A stretch of DNA of 64,000 bases from Bacteroidetes bacterium 43-16 (lineage in GTDB: Bacteria; Bacteroidota; Bacteroidia; Chitinophagales; Chitinophagaceae): the NCBI GenBank assembly GCA_001897525.1, contig MKTB01000003.1:310001-374000 (forward strand), given 5' to 3'. This document shows, piece by piece, positions 35,858 through 44,233 of the stretch. Under the pieces are notes generated by a model that was given only the letters and a program-made list of their open reading frames with translations, did not search any database and had not been told where the DNA came from. Position numbers and translations under genes: made by a program. Each line of letters starts with the position of its first letter. The stretch's first letter is position 1.

Positions 35858-37228
35858 TTGACATTATTTCCATCTTTTGCAGCAAACCTGGAACAACAGG
35901 AATGGCGGTATGCCAAAATAATCCTGGCGGTCAGCGGTGGCATAGACAGTATGTGTATGGCACTTTTATTTGCACAGGCAAAACAGTATTTTACCAAAAG
36001 TCCTTACGGGCTTGCCGGATTTGACTTTGTGATCGCGCATTGCAACTTCCAGCTCAGGGGAGAAGATTCAGAACAGGATGCGGCATTGGTCAAAGACTGG
36101 GCTGCGCTTAAGGGCATTCCCTATTACCAGAATACTTTTGACACCCCCGAGATCATAAAAGAGGAAGGTAATGTACAGATCGTGGCACGCAGGCTCCGGT
36201 ATGAATGGTTTGAGGCCTTAAGAAAGGAACTGAACTTTGACTATATCGCTACGGCCCACCATCAACAGGACAGCGTGGAAACCCTGCTGATGAATTTCTT
36301 CAAAGGCACGGGAATAGAAGGCCTGCACGGCATCTTACCGGAAAAAGGCCGGATCATAAGGCCGCTGCTTAGCTTTAATAAAACGGATATTGCTGCTTAT
36401 GCAGCTCAGGAAAAGCTGGTATGGCGGGAAGATGTTTCCAATCAAAAAACAGATTACCTGAGGAATAAGGTACGCCTGGAACTTTTACCGGGAATCGAAA
36501 AGGTATTCCCAAATGCGGTCACCTCCATTTACCAGAACAGTTTACGGTTCGGGGAAATAGAAGAGCTTTATAAGCAATCTATCCAGGGATATAGAAAAAA
36601 GCTGGTGGAGCAGAGAGGAAAAGACCTGTACATTCCCCTGAGGAAACTGGTACAGTGTCGCCCCTTGTCCACCATTGTCTACGAGCTGCTGAAGCCCTTC
36701 GGGCTGGGCCCGGCCCAGCTTCATGATGCGCTGCAACTGATCGACAGCGACTCCGGGAGGTATATCAATTTTGAACAATACCGTTTGCTTAAAGACCGCA
36801 ATTTTTTCATCATTACCCCGCTGGAAACAAAAAACAGTGACAATATCCTGGTGGAAGAACCTACGGTCCATTTCGAGAATGAACAGTTTAGCTTCCGCTC
36901 CAAACCTGTTAAGGATATGCCCAAGCCTGCCCAGATAGCCGCAGCAGAGGCCTATATCGATGTGAAGCACTTAAAATTCCCCTTACTGCTCCGCCCCTGG
37001 CGTATCGGCGACTACCTCTATCCCATAGGTATGGGCATGAAGAAAAAGAAGGTCAAAAAACTATTGATAGACCTCAAGATACCACAGCATGAAAAAGACG
37101 CGGTATGGGTGCTGGAGTCCAACAAAAAAATTGTCTGGGTCTGCGGTATCAGGAGCGATGAGCGCTTTAAGGTAAAGCCCGAAACAAAAGATATCCTACA
37201 TTTACACTTTCAAAAAAACAATACTTAA
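35858..37228 (+). CDS. tilS: tRNA(Ile)-lysidine synthase
   Basis: This 456-residue enzyme modifies cytidine 34 of tRNA-Ile(CAU) to lysidine. It shows the PP-loop ATP motif SGGIDS (about residues 28-33), the conserved AHHQQDSVETLLMNFFKGTGIEGLHG, and a C-terminal domain with RPWRIGDYLYPIGMGMKKKKVKKLLIDLKIP. The start codon is TTG at 35858, giving MTLFPSFAANLEQQEW. The length is normal. It begins a run of tightly spaced genes with murF 12 bases downstream. Confidence 0.92.
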   Translation: MTLFPSFAANLEQQEWRYAKIILAVSGGIDSMCMALLFAQAKQYFTKSPYGLAGFDFVIAHCNFQLRGEDSEQDAALVKDWAALKGIPYYQNTFDTPEIIKEEGNVQIVARRLRYEWFEALRKELNFDYIATAHHQQDSVETLLMNFFKGTGIEGLHGILPEKGRIIRPLLSFNKTDIAAYAAQEKLVWREDVSNQKTDYLRNKVRLELLPGIEKVFPNAVTSIYQNSLRFGEIEELYKQSIQGYRKKLVEQRGKDLYIPLRKLVQCRPLSTIVYELLKPFGLGPAQLHDALQLIDSDSGRYINFEQYRLLKDRNFFIITPLETKNSDNILVEEPTVHFENEQFSFRSKPVKDMPKPAQIAAAEAYIDVKHLKFPLLLRPWRIGDYLYPIGMGMKKKKVKKLLIDLKIPQHEKDAVWVLESNKKIVWVCGIRSDERFKVKPETKDILHLHFQKNNT

Positions 37229-37239
37229 ACGTAATCAAT

Positions 37240-38526
37240 ATGGACGTTTCAGCATTATACGAAATTTACAAAACATACCCTTCTGTGCAGACAGATAGCC
37301 GCAAGGTACAAAAGGGAGATCTGTATTTTGCCTTAAAAGGCGAACGGTTCAATGGCAACAACTTTGCCCTGCAGGCGCTGGAAGACGGGGCCGCCTACGC
37401 GATTGTGGACGAAGCAGGCGCACAGCACAATGAACAATGCATACTGGTGGAAGATGTGCTGAAGGCCATGCAACAACTGGCCTTGCACCACAGGCGACAA
37501 TTAAATATTCCCTTTATCGCTATAACCGGTACCAATGGTAAAACGACGACCAAAGAGCTGGTGAACCAGGTATTGAGTGCCCGGTTCAACACTTACGCTA
37601 CGGCCGGTAACCTCAACAATCATATTGGTGTGCCGCTGACCATCCTCGGCATTAAAGAAGATGCGGAAATGGCCATTATAGAAATGGGGGCCAATCATGA
37701 GAAAGAGATTGCTTTTTATTGCACCATTGCCGAGCCTAATTACGGCCTCATCAACAATGTGGGCAAGGCGCATCTTGAAGGCTTCGGCAGTGTAGAGGGC
37801 GTGAAAAGGGCCAAAGGAGAACTCTATGACTACATCAGGGAGCTACAGGGAACCATATTCATCAACAATGACCTGGACTACCTGGTGGAGATGGCGGGCG
37901 GCATTGTACACCAGATCACTTATGGTACGAACAATGCGCAATATATAGGCAGGGCGCTCTCCGGGGACGGGCGCTTAAAATTTGCTTTGTTAAGTTCCGG
38001 TATGGAAACCAGCATCCAGACACAGCTTGTGGGCGACTACAACCTGCCCAATGCCCTGGCGGCTATTGCCATAGGCGCACACTTCGGCATGGACATAGAT
38101 ACCATCAAAGCAGCTTTGGAAGCTTATACACCCTCCAACAGCCGCTCTCAGCTCCTGCAAAAAGGCAGTAATACCATTATCCTGGATGCATATAATGCCA
38201 ACCCGAGCAGTATGAAGTTAGCTGTAGAGAATATGGCCGGCTTGCAGACGGATAAAGCAAAATGGTTGTTCCTGGGAGCTATGAAAGAGATGGGTGAGAA
38301 TTGCCATAGTGAACACCAGGCCCTGGTAGACCTGGTGCAGACTTTAGGTTTTGAGCATGTGGTACTGGTAGGCAAAGAGTTTGAGGATACCACACATAAT
38401 TTTCAGTATTTTGAGCAGGCCACTTTAGCGAAAGCATGGCTGGAAGCCCGGCCGCTCCACGATGCCAACATCCTGGTAAAAGGCTCCAGGGGCTCAAAAA
38501 TGGAAGAAATCTTACCTGCTTTATAA
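37240..38526 (+). CDS. murF: UDP-N-acetylmuramoyl-tripeptide--D-alanyl-D-alanine ligase
   Basis: This 428-residue cytosolic ligase adds D-Ala-D-Ala to the peptidoglycan precursor. It shows the ATP-binding ITGTNGKTTTKELV (about residue 90), TAGNLNNHIGVPLT, EMGANHEKEI, NVGKAHLEGFGSVEGVKRAKGEL, and the C-terminal LDAYNANPSSM and FLGAMKEMGENCHSEH. It lies 12 bases after tilS and 16 before the next gene. No other mur gene is adjacent; the dcw cluster must be elsewhere. Confidence 0.94.
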   Translation: MDVSALYEIYKTYPSVQTDSRKVQKGDLYFALKGERFNGNNFALQALEDGAAYAIVDEAGAQHNEQCILVEDVLKAMQQLALHHRRQLNIPFIAITGTNGKTTTKELVNQVLSARFNTYATAGNLNNHIGVPLTILGIKEDAEMAIIEMGANHEKEIAFYCTIAEPNYGLINNVGKAHLEGFGSVEGVKRAKGELYDYIRELQGTIFINNDLDYLVEMAGGIVHQITYGTNNAQYIGRALSGDGRLKFALLSSGMETSIQTQLVGDYNLPNALAAIAIGAHFGMDIDTIKAALEAYTPSNSRSQLLQKGSNTIILDAYNANPSSMKLAVENMAGLQTDKAKWLFLGAMKEMGENCHSEHQALVDLVQTLGFEHVVLVGKEFEDTTHNFQYFEQATLAKAWLEARPLHDANILVKGSRGSKMEEILPAL

Positions 38527-38541
38527 GTTAAATTTTAATCA

Positions 38542-38784
38542 ATGGACAATAACGTTGTAGAAATGGTCGGGTATGTTGCGATGGCTGTGCTCGCGATATC
38601 ATTTATCCCCAGGAAACTACGATGGGTGCGGATCATCAACTTTGCAGGCTGTATTTTATTTGTGATCTACGGGATACTTTTAGGTTGGAAATACCCGCTG
38701 ATCATCTCCAATGGTATCATCGCCATCATACAATGTTATCACCTGCTCAGCAAAAAGAAAGCAGCAACAGAAGAAAAACATTAA
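38542..38784 (+). CDS. Small membrane protein
   Basis: This 80-residue protein has about three hydrophobic segments (residues 5-22, 30-48, 50-66) and ends in a charged tail (KKKAATEEKH). The GWKYPLIISNGIIAIIQCYHLL pattern resembles small YgjV-like or semiSWEET-like proteins common in Bacteroidetes and is sometimes mislabelled in databases as an enzyme. I assign no function. It lies 16 bases after murF and 28 bases before the propeller gene, so it is part of the same transcript. Confidence 0.75.
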   Translation: MDNNVVEMVGYVAMAVLAISFIPRKLRWVRIINFAGCILFVIYGILLGWKYPLIISNGIIAIIQCYHLLSKKKAATEEKH

Positions 38785-38812
38785 TTTTACCAGATACTGA
38801 ATTTAATCGGAT

Positions 38813-39955
38813 ATGAAGAAACTCTATATTCTAATTTTAATTTTATTATCACAACTGGGTGTGGCCAATGCGCAACCGGTTTCTGCCTTTGTCAATTTCC
38901 AAAACCAGTTTATGACCTGGGACAATGGGGTGGAACGTAAAATAGAAAGCCTGATCCCATTGAAGTTCAAAGTGGGCCGCACGGCAATTCCATACATCGA
39001 CAATACCAGCAATTTTAAGATCTACAGCAAAGGCGGTGTACAGCAGATCAACCAGGGTTTCACGACCGATTTTACGCCCACCGACAACCTGGTTGCCTAC
39101 CGGAACAACAATTCCCTTTTTGTATGGGAAAATGGCAAATCCACTAAGTTGTCCAACTATATTGCCAGCTATTCTGTAGGCGATAGCGTAGTCCTGTTCT
39201 TTGATAATGTACGCTCCCTTTATAAAGCCTATTACAATGGTGAGATATACGAAATTGAGAACTTCCTGGGCGCGACCAATGTGCTGAATATGGATACCAA
39301 TGCCGTGAACGACGGCTTAAGCATCGCATCGGGCCAGTTGCCTTCGGTTAAAGTATCAGATAACATAGCGGCTTTTGTAACCTATGCCAATCGCTTCAAG
39401 ATCTTTTATCATGGCGAGATCATCGAGCAGGAAAGCTTTACCGTTACCAGTTTTGATGTAGGCCGCAACCTGGTCGCTTATGTAGATGCCAACAGGATTT
39501 TTAAAGTATTTCACAATGGTAATACAGAAGAGATAGAAAACTTCCCCCCTACCAGCTACAAAGCCGGAGATAATGTAGTAGCCTATGTTTCCAATGACGG
39601 CTATTTTAAGATCTATTACCAGGGAGAAGCATTGGAAGTGGGTTATTTCACACCGGAGTATTACCGTGTATCAGACAATGTAGTGTCATATAAAGATCCT
39701 AGTGGTTATTTTAAGGTATTCTACAAAGGAAAAGTATATACCCTGGATGCCTATTTCCCGGGGAGTAATTATATCTCTCAATATAATTCTTTGGTGTACA
39801 CCAGTACAGCCGGCATGATCAGGATGTTCTCTGATGGTGAAGTGTATGATGTAACTAATGCACAGGTGGCAGAATGGCGACTGGATTATGATGTGTTGCA
39901 ATACCGCTTCGGCCAGAATATGTATAAAGTCTTTTATAAAGGAAAAACGTATTAA
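38813..39955 (+). CDS. Exported protein with about eight ~42-residue beta repeats
   Basis: This 380-residue protein has a signal peptide (MKKLYILILILLSQLGVANAQ). The mature chain is nearly all made of repeats of about 40-50 residues with the pattern V-GDNVVAYVD..G.FKVFY-G...EIENF.P, for example VGRNLVAYVDANRIFKVFHNG and AGDNVVAYVSNDGYFKIYYQG. Aromatic residues recur at the same positions, suggesting a beta-propeller or WG-like repeat fold, perhaps eight blades. No type IX tail is present, so it is probably periplasmic or outer-membrane attached. Function unknown. Confidence 0.8.
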   Translation: MKKLYILILILLSQLGVANAQPVSAFVNFQNQFMTWDNGVERKIESLIPLKFKVGRTAIPYIDNTSNFKIYSKGGVQQINQGFTTDFTPTDNLVAYRNNNSLFVWENGKSTKLSNYIASYSVGDSVVLFFDNVRSLYKAYYNGEIYEIENFLGATNVLNMDTNAVNDGLSIASGQLPSVKVSDNIAAFVTYANRFKIFYHGEIIEQESFTVTSFDVGRNLVAYVDANRIFKVFHNGNTEEIENFPPTSYKAGDNVVAYVSNDGYFKIYYQGEALEVGYFTPEYYRVSDNVVSYKDPSGYFKVFYKGKVYTLDAYFPGSNYISQYNSLVYTSTAGMIRMFSDGEVYDVTNAQVAEWRLDYDVLQYRFGQNMYKVFYKGKTY

Positions 39956-39965
39956 TACAATAATT

Positions 39966-40006
39966 AAAAAATAAGCCCGCAGATAATTTCTGCGGGCTTA
40001 TTTTTT
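39966..40006. terminator. Bidirectional terminator between convergent genes
   Basis: An 18-bp perfect stem (39966-39983 with 39989-40006, GC core AAGCCCGCAGA, loop TAATT) has A and T runs on both sides. It lies just past the repeat-protein stop and overlaps the stop codon of the tandem stress protein on the minus strand. Confidence 0.9.
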
Positions 40007-40853
40007 AGTCCTCATGTGCACGGAACACCATCAGCGGCACATCTGTATGGAAAGCCAGCTGCTTGGTGACTGATCCTTTAAACAGGGATTGCAGGAAGCC
40101 CAGCTTATGTGTAACGGCCAGCAGTAACTGGATATCATTATCACTTACATATTCTACAATAGAAGACACTACATTTTCATTGCCCAGGTAGACAATATGT
40201 GCTTCCATATCGTCAAACATCAGGTGGCTGGCTGTAACCCCGGACTGCACCTCTCTGGGTTGTGTACGGTGATCATCATCGGCAACATTAAGAATGGTCA
40301 GTTTTGCACCCAGTTCAAGCAACATTTTCTTTATATCATGGTAAGGTGTTTCTTCCATCATCCCGGCTTTAAACTTAAGGGATAAGGCTACATTAGTCAC
40401 CCTTGTAAAATCAGCTTTGGAAGGCACGATTAATACGGGTACAGGAGATTCACTGGCCAGGCGGTAGGTATTACTGCCGATCAGTTTTTGCTCTATGGTA
40501 TTTTTTCCCGTGATCCCCATTACGATCAGGCCTATATCTTCCTTTGAGATCAGGTCCAGTACCTCTTCCATCAGGAAGCCGTCCGACACAATATTGTCTA
40601 TTTCCAGGTTGGCAGGAGCGATCAGGTTCAACTCATGTTGCAAGGTATTGAGTTCCTCTTTCATGTTTTCCAAAAGCACTTTAGTCGTTTCATATACGAC
40701 CTCTGCACCCTGGTCCAGTATCTGGTAGGAGCCGCCATAGGTATGAAACAAGATCAACCTTTGGGTTTTAAGCTGCCTGCTCATACGCACGGCATAGCGT
40801 GCGGCGTTTAAAGAGGTGGTCGAGAAATCTACAGGAACAAGTATCGTATTCAT
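40005..40853 (-). CDS. Tandem-domain universal stress protein
   Basis: This 282-residue cytosolic protein is two UspA domains fused. Domain 1 (about 1-145) opens MNTILVPVDFSTTSLNAARYA and keeps the ATP motif G-x2-G-x9-G-S in MGITGKNTIEQKLIGSNT. Domain 2 (about 150-282) has the fold and ends LAFHTDVPLMVFR, but its motif THKLGFLQSLFKGSVT lacks the first glycine. So domain 1 may bind ATP and domain 2 probably does not. It is divergent from the BtuB-like receptor. A perfect palindrome AATCATGATT (40921-40930) lies 68 bases upstream. Confidence 0.9.
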   Translation of the reverse strand: MNTILVPVDFSTTSLNAARYAVRMSRQLKTQRLILFHTYGGSYQILDQGAEVVYETTKVLLENMKEELNTLQHELNLIAPANLEIDNIVSDGFLMEEVLDLISKEDIGLIVMGITGKNTIEQKLIGSNTYRLASESPVPVLIVPSKADFTRVTNVALSLKFKAGMMEETPYHDIKKMLLELGAKLTILNVADDDHRTQPREVQSGVTASHLMFDDMEAHIVYLGNENVVSSIVEYVSDNDIQLLLAVTHKLGFLQSLFKGSVTKQLAFHTDVPLMVFRAHED

Positions 40854-41292
40854 AAAAATTGATTTAGTTGCTTTTATGAATACAAATTAAAACAAATTGG
40901 CAAAGAAAAGAAATGACAAAAATCATGATTGATGAAAACTTAACAGATTAATTATTTTCCTGCTTCCTTTTTTTGATGTTAAGTTTCCTGACACGATGAA
41001 CTACTCACAAGATTACCCAGTTATTTATGAGTAATAAAGCCAACATTGCCATAATATAAAAATGAATTTATTACTATATAGTAAATGTTCTCTCACTCCT
41101 TTTTGAGCTGTTTAAAATTTGTAACAACCTGTTTATTAACACATAGCATCAAACAGAAAAATCTTTTGTTTCACAAAACAGTTGCTACAGCATTTTTATT
41201 ATAAAAAATGACAATTAACCTTGCGTTTTTTATTACAATCCCCCTACTTTCGCTGCGTTTTTCAAGTATTAAATAAAAGAAAATCCTTATAG
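40854..41292. other. Long intergenic region between divergent genes with small palindromes
   Basis: This 439-base AT-rich stretch has no gene. It holds AATCATGATT (40921-40930), a perfect 14-base palindrome TTACTATATAGTAA (41071-41084), the dyad TTTTGT-TTC-ACAAAA (41164-41178), and the receptor's promoter. Any of the palindromes may be a regulator site. I see no cobalamin riboswitch. Confidence 0.55.
41221..41252 (+). promoter_or_regulatory. Promoter of the BtuB-like receptor gene
   Basis: TTG (41221-41223) and TACTTTCG (41245-41252) are 21 bases apart, the spacing of Bacteroidetes -33/-7 promoters; the -7 box has one change (C for T) from TAnnTTTG. The leader is about 35 bases. Confidence 0.5.
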
Positions 41293-43191
41293 ATGAAAAA
41301 ATATTTACTCCCTTTTACTTTCTTATGCTGCACGGGCCTTACGGCTATGGCCCAGGAAGCAATGCCCGGAGAAGAACTGGAAGATGTGATCGTACTTTCT
41401 GATAAATTGCAGATCCCTTTTAAGAAACAAAACCGCAACATACAAGTCCTTACCGCAGAGCAGATTGCACAAATACCTGCAAAGTCTGTAAACGATCTGC
41501 TGGCCTACATTGCAGGCGTTGATGTGCGCCAGAAAGGACCTAATGGCAGCCAGGCCGATATCGGTATAGACGGGGGCACTTTTGACCAGACCCTGGTCCT
41601 GATCAATGGCTTTAAAGCTTCTGATCCTCAGACAGGGCACAATATGATGAATATCCCCATTCCTATTGATGCTATTGAACGCATAGAGGTCATCAAAGGA
41701 GCAGCGGCCCGTATCTATGGCGTGAATGCTTTAATGGGTGCCATTAATATCGTCACCAAAAAAGACCGGGGCAATACCTTCTCCGCAAGGCTTTATTCAG
41801 GCTCTTCTTTCAGGAATGATGACACGACGGGTAATCTGTACGGCAATTTCGGTGCACAGGTAGTGGGCCAGATGAGCACCGGCAACTGGCAACACCTCGT
41901 AGGGGCAAGCTGGGACCAGGGCAATGGATACCGCTACAATACCGCTTACAAAAACACCAGGGTACTCTATACCGGGAAAGGGCAGCTCAGCAAAAAGGTA
42001 GGACTGGAATTACTGGGTGGTGTCGCTAATAGTGACTTTGGCGCTAATGCTTTTTATGCTGCGCCCGGTGATAAAAATGCAACTGAGCAGGTCAATGCAA
42101 GCTACCTGGCCTTTCGTGCACCGGTACAGATCAGCAACGTATGGACACTGCGCCCTTCTTTAAATTACCGGAACGGCTATGATCACTATGTCTATATCAA
42201 ACAAAGACCAGAGGTAAGCCAGAACAAACACCGTACACATACTATAGATGCCAGCCTGGACAATACCTTTACTACAGGATACGGCAACATCGTTGTAGGC
42301 CTTAATGTGCGCAGTGAACAAATCAACAGTACTAACCTGAAAGACCATAGCCGGCTCAACTATGGTGCATTCCTGGAATACCAGTACCAATGGAAGGAAA
42401 AGCTGGATGTAAACCTGGGCGCTTACGTCAATCAAAATACGGATTACGGATTTAATGTTTATCCGGGCATTGATGTGGGCTACCAGATCAATAACAACCT
42501 GCGCGCCTTTGCCAATGCCGGTTATGGCCAGCGGCTCCCTACTTTTACAGATCTTTACTACAAAGGCCCGGGCAACCAGGGCAATGAGTTCCTTAATCCA
42601 GAATATATGATCGGGTATGAGGCCGGCCTGAAATACAGGAAAAATGAATTTTACGCCAATGCCTCCTTTTTCCTGAAGAATGGCAGGGACTTTATTGATT
42701 GGGTAAGGGCAGACTCCACCAGTCCCTGGATGGCCCAGAATTTCACCAGCTTAAATAATAAAGGTGTTCACTTTGATGCCGGTTATGGCAAGACCTTTGG
42801 AGCAGTACTTTTAAACATCTACGGAGGGTATACCTACCTGAACCCGGAAATCGGCAGCATTACCGATGCAAGTAAACAAGACTGGATGTCTCAGTATGCC
42901 GTAAACGCACTGGAACACCAGGCCATACTCCGCTTAAATGCCACGATCCTGAAGCAATTCAATATCGGCATCAATAACCGGTATCAGCAAAGACTTAATG
43001 CAGGTAACCCGCTTAATGGCTACAGCCGGAAAAGTTATGTACTGACTGATATCAGAATAGGCTACCAGGTAAAAAGATTCCAGGTAGATGCCGATGTAAA
43101 TAACCTGTTTGATATAAAATATATAGAATCGGGCGTGGTGCCTTTGCCCGGCAGATGGTACACCTTAAGCCTTATCTACAAGTTAAAATAA
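41293..43191 (+). CDS. TonB-dependent receptor, BtuB-like
   Basis: This 632-residue outer-membrane receptor has a signal peptide (MKKYLLPFTFLCCTGLTAMAQ), a plug domain (about 25-155, with DVIVLSDKLQIPFKKQNRN, IDGGTFDQTLVLINGFKASDPQTGHN and IERIEVIKGAAARIYGVNALMGAINIVTKK), and a 22-strand-type barrel ending YTLSLIYKLK. It lacks the carboxypeptidase-like domain of the receptor at 29344, and its size and plug resemble BtuB/iron-siderophore receptors. The ligand is not known. It lies upstream of a type A secreted protein with its own promoter. Confidence 0.9.
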   Translation: MKKYLLPFTFLCCTGLTAMAQEAMPGEELEDVIVLSDKLQIPFKKQNRNIQVLTAEQIAQIPAKSVNDLLAYIAGVDVRQKGPNGSQADIGIDGGTFDQTLVLINGFKASDPQTGHNMMNIPIPIDAIERIEVIKGAAARIYGVNALMGAINIVTKKDRGNTFSARLYSGSSFRNDDTTGNLYGNFGAQVVGQMSTGNWQHLVGASWDQGNGYRYNTAYKNTRVLYTGKGQLSKKVGLELLGGVANSDFGANAFYAAPGDKNATEQVNASYLAFRAPVQISNVWTLRPSLNYRNGYDHYVYIKQRPEVSQNKHRTHTIDASLDNTFTTGYGNIVVGLNVRSEQINSTNLKDHSRLNYGAFLEYQYQWKEKLDVNLGAYVNQNTDYGFNVYPGIDVGYQINNNLRAFANAGYGQRLPTFTDLYYKGPGNQGNEFLNPEYMIGYEAGLKYRKNEFYANASFFLKNGRDFIDWVRADSTSPWMAQNFTSLNNKGVHFDAGYGKTFGAVLLNIYGGYTYLNPEIGSITDASKQDWMSQYAVNALEHQAILRLNATILKQFNIGINNRYQQRLNAGNPLNGYSRKSYVLTDIRIGYQVKRFQVDADVNNLFDIKYIESGVVPLPGRWYTLSLIYKLK

Positions 43192-43210
43192 TAGCAAAAT
43201 AATACAAAGG

Positions 43211-43242
43211 TTTGGCCATCAATATTATTTTAAGTAGATTCG
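43211..43242 (+). promoter_or_regulatory. Promoter of the 43272 gene
   Basis: TTTG (43211-43214) and TAGATTCG (43235-43242) are separated by 20 bases, the expected -33/-7 spacing; the -7 box has one change from consensus. The leader would be about 25 bases. An AAAATAATA/TATTATTTT dyad straddles the -33 box. Confidence 0.5.
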
Positions 43243-43271
43243 CCAACTAAACATAAAAAATAGTATAAACA

Positions 43272-44087
43272 ATGAAAAAAATTTTTACTTCGGTAGCAGT
43301 GATGACTGCTTGTGCGTTCGGAGCTTTTGCTCAAAAAAACATTGATTTGGAAATCAATCTGTTACTTCCTCAAAACAATACTGCTTATGGCAATTTAGTT
43401 GATGGCCAAGATTCAATTCCTTTCTTCTTTGAAATTACGAATAACGGAACTGCTAATGTTGCCGCTAACGACACATTAACTTTAACTTATGTTGGAAGTT
43501 TTGTAGGTCAAAACACTAATACAAAATACCGTATTACTGAAGAATTAAGCAACTACACGCTTGCTTCTGGTGCAAAAGATACTTTAGGCTTCTTTCTGAA
43601 ACAAGGAGATGTTATCGCTTCTTCAAGCAGCGAAAACATTCTTGTAAAGTTCCCTCACAATGCTCATGATACTTTAAGAGTTTTCATTTATGGTGTTGAT
43701 GTAAATGGTGACTTATTTGCAGATGATGGCGTTGATGAAGTTACTGGATCTATCAGTGGTAACAACATCACTGGCGCTGCTTTAACTTTCGGTACACCAA
43801 CTGCTCTGAAAGATCTTTTTGCTAACAAAGCTGAGGTATTGAATGTTTATCCTAACCCAACTAACGGTAATGTAAACATCAAGCATGCTTTAACAACTGC
43901 TGCTGAAGCTTCTGTAAAAGTTACAGATATCGCTGGTCGCGTTGTTTATACTCAAAACTTTGGTAAACAAGCTGCCGGTGAGCAAACGTTCAACATGAAC
44001 CTGTCTCACTTAGCTAATGGTGTTTATGCAATCGAACTGACTGCAGGTAGCCAAAAAGCAACAAGCAAATTCACGATCAAGAAATAA
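43272..44087 (+). CDS. Exported protein with type IX (type A) sorting domain
   Basis: This 271-residue protein has a signal peptide (MKKIFTSVAVMTACAFGAFAQ), a beta-rich body of about 160 residues that resembles a CARDB/Ig-like domain (IPFFFEITNNGTANVAANDTLTLTYVG), and a type A sorting domain (LNVYPNPTNGNVNIKHAL ... LANGVYAIELTAGSQKATSKFTIKK). The C-terminal domain is close to that of the 320-residue protein at 7827. Codon choice looks biased to AT-ending codons (many GCT, GTT, GAA), like highly expressed genes. It has its own promoter and terminator. Confidence 0.87.
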   Translation: MKKIFTSVAVMTACAFGAFAQKNIDLEINLLLPQNNTAYGNLVDGQDSIPFFFEITNNGTANVAANDTLTLTYVGSFVGQNTNTKYRITEELSNYTLASGAKDTLGFFLKQGDVIASSSSENILVKFPHNAHDTLRVFIYGVDVNGDLFADDGVDEVTGSISGNNITGAALTFGTPTALKDLFANKAEVLNVYPNPTNGNVNIKHALTTAAEASVKVTDIAGRVVYTQNFGKQAAGEQTFNMNLSHLANGVYAIELTAGSQKATSKFTIKK

Positions 44088-44107
44088 TAACTATTTCTGA
44101 TGATAAT

Positions 44108-44140
44108 AAATAGGGAGGCTGTAATACAGCCTCCCTATTT
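44108..44140 (+). terminator. Intrinsic terminator of the 43272 gene
   Basis: A 15-bp perfect stem (AAATAGGGAGGCTGT, 44108-44122, with 44126-44140) encloses an AAT loop, 20 bases past the stop; the second arm ends in T residues. Confidence 0.88.
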
Positions 44141-44185
44141 TCATGTTATTACATTCCTGTTCTATCCTATACGACACAATAAAAA

Positions 44186-44204
44186 AGCATCCTCAAAGGA
44201 TGCT
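44186..44204 (-). terminator. Terminator of the cytochrome-oxidase accessory operon
   Basis: An 8-bp stem, AGCATCCT with its complement (44186-44193 and 44197-44204, loop CAA), is followed on the minus strand by TTTTTTATTG. It lies 30 bases beyond the cupin stop, at the end of the minus-strand run. Confidence 0.85.
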
Positions 44205-44233
44205 GCTACAAATTAAGTATAAAATAGCTACGC

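Noticed and set aside
40854-41292. Cobalamin riboswitch before the BtuB-like receptor
   Set aside because: I see no conserved cobalamin riboswitch core or matching stem set in the stretch.
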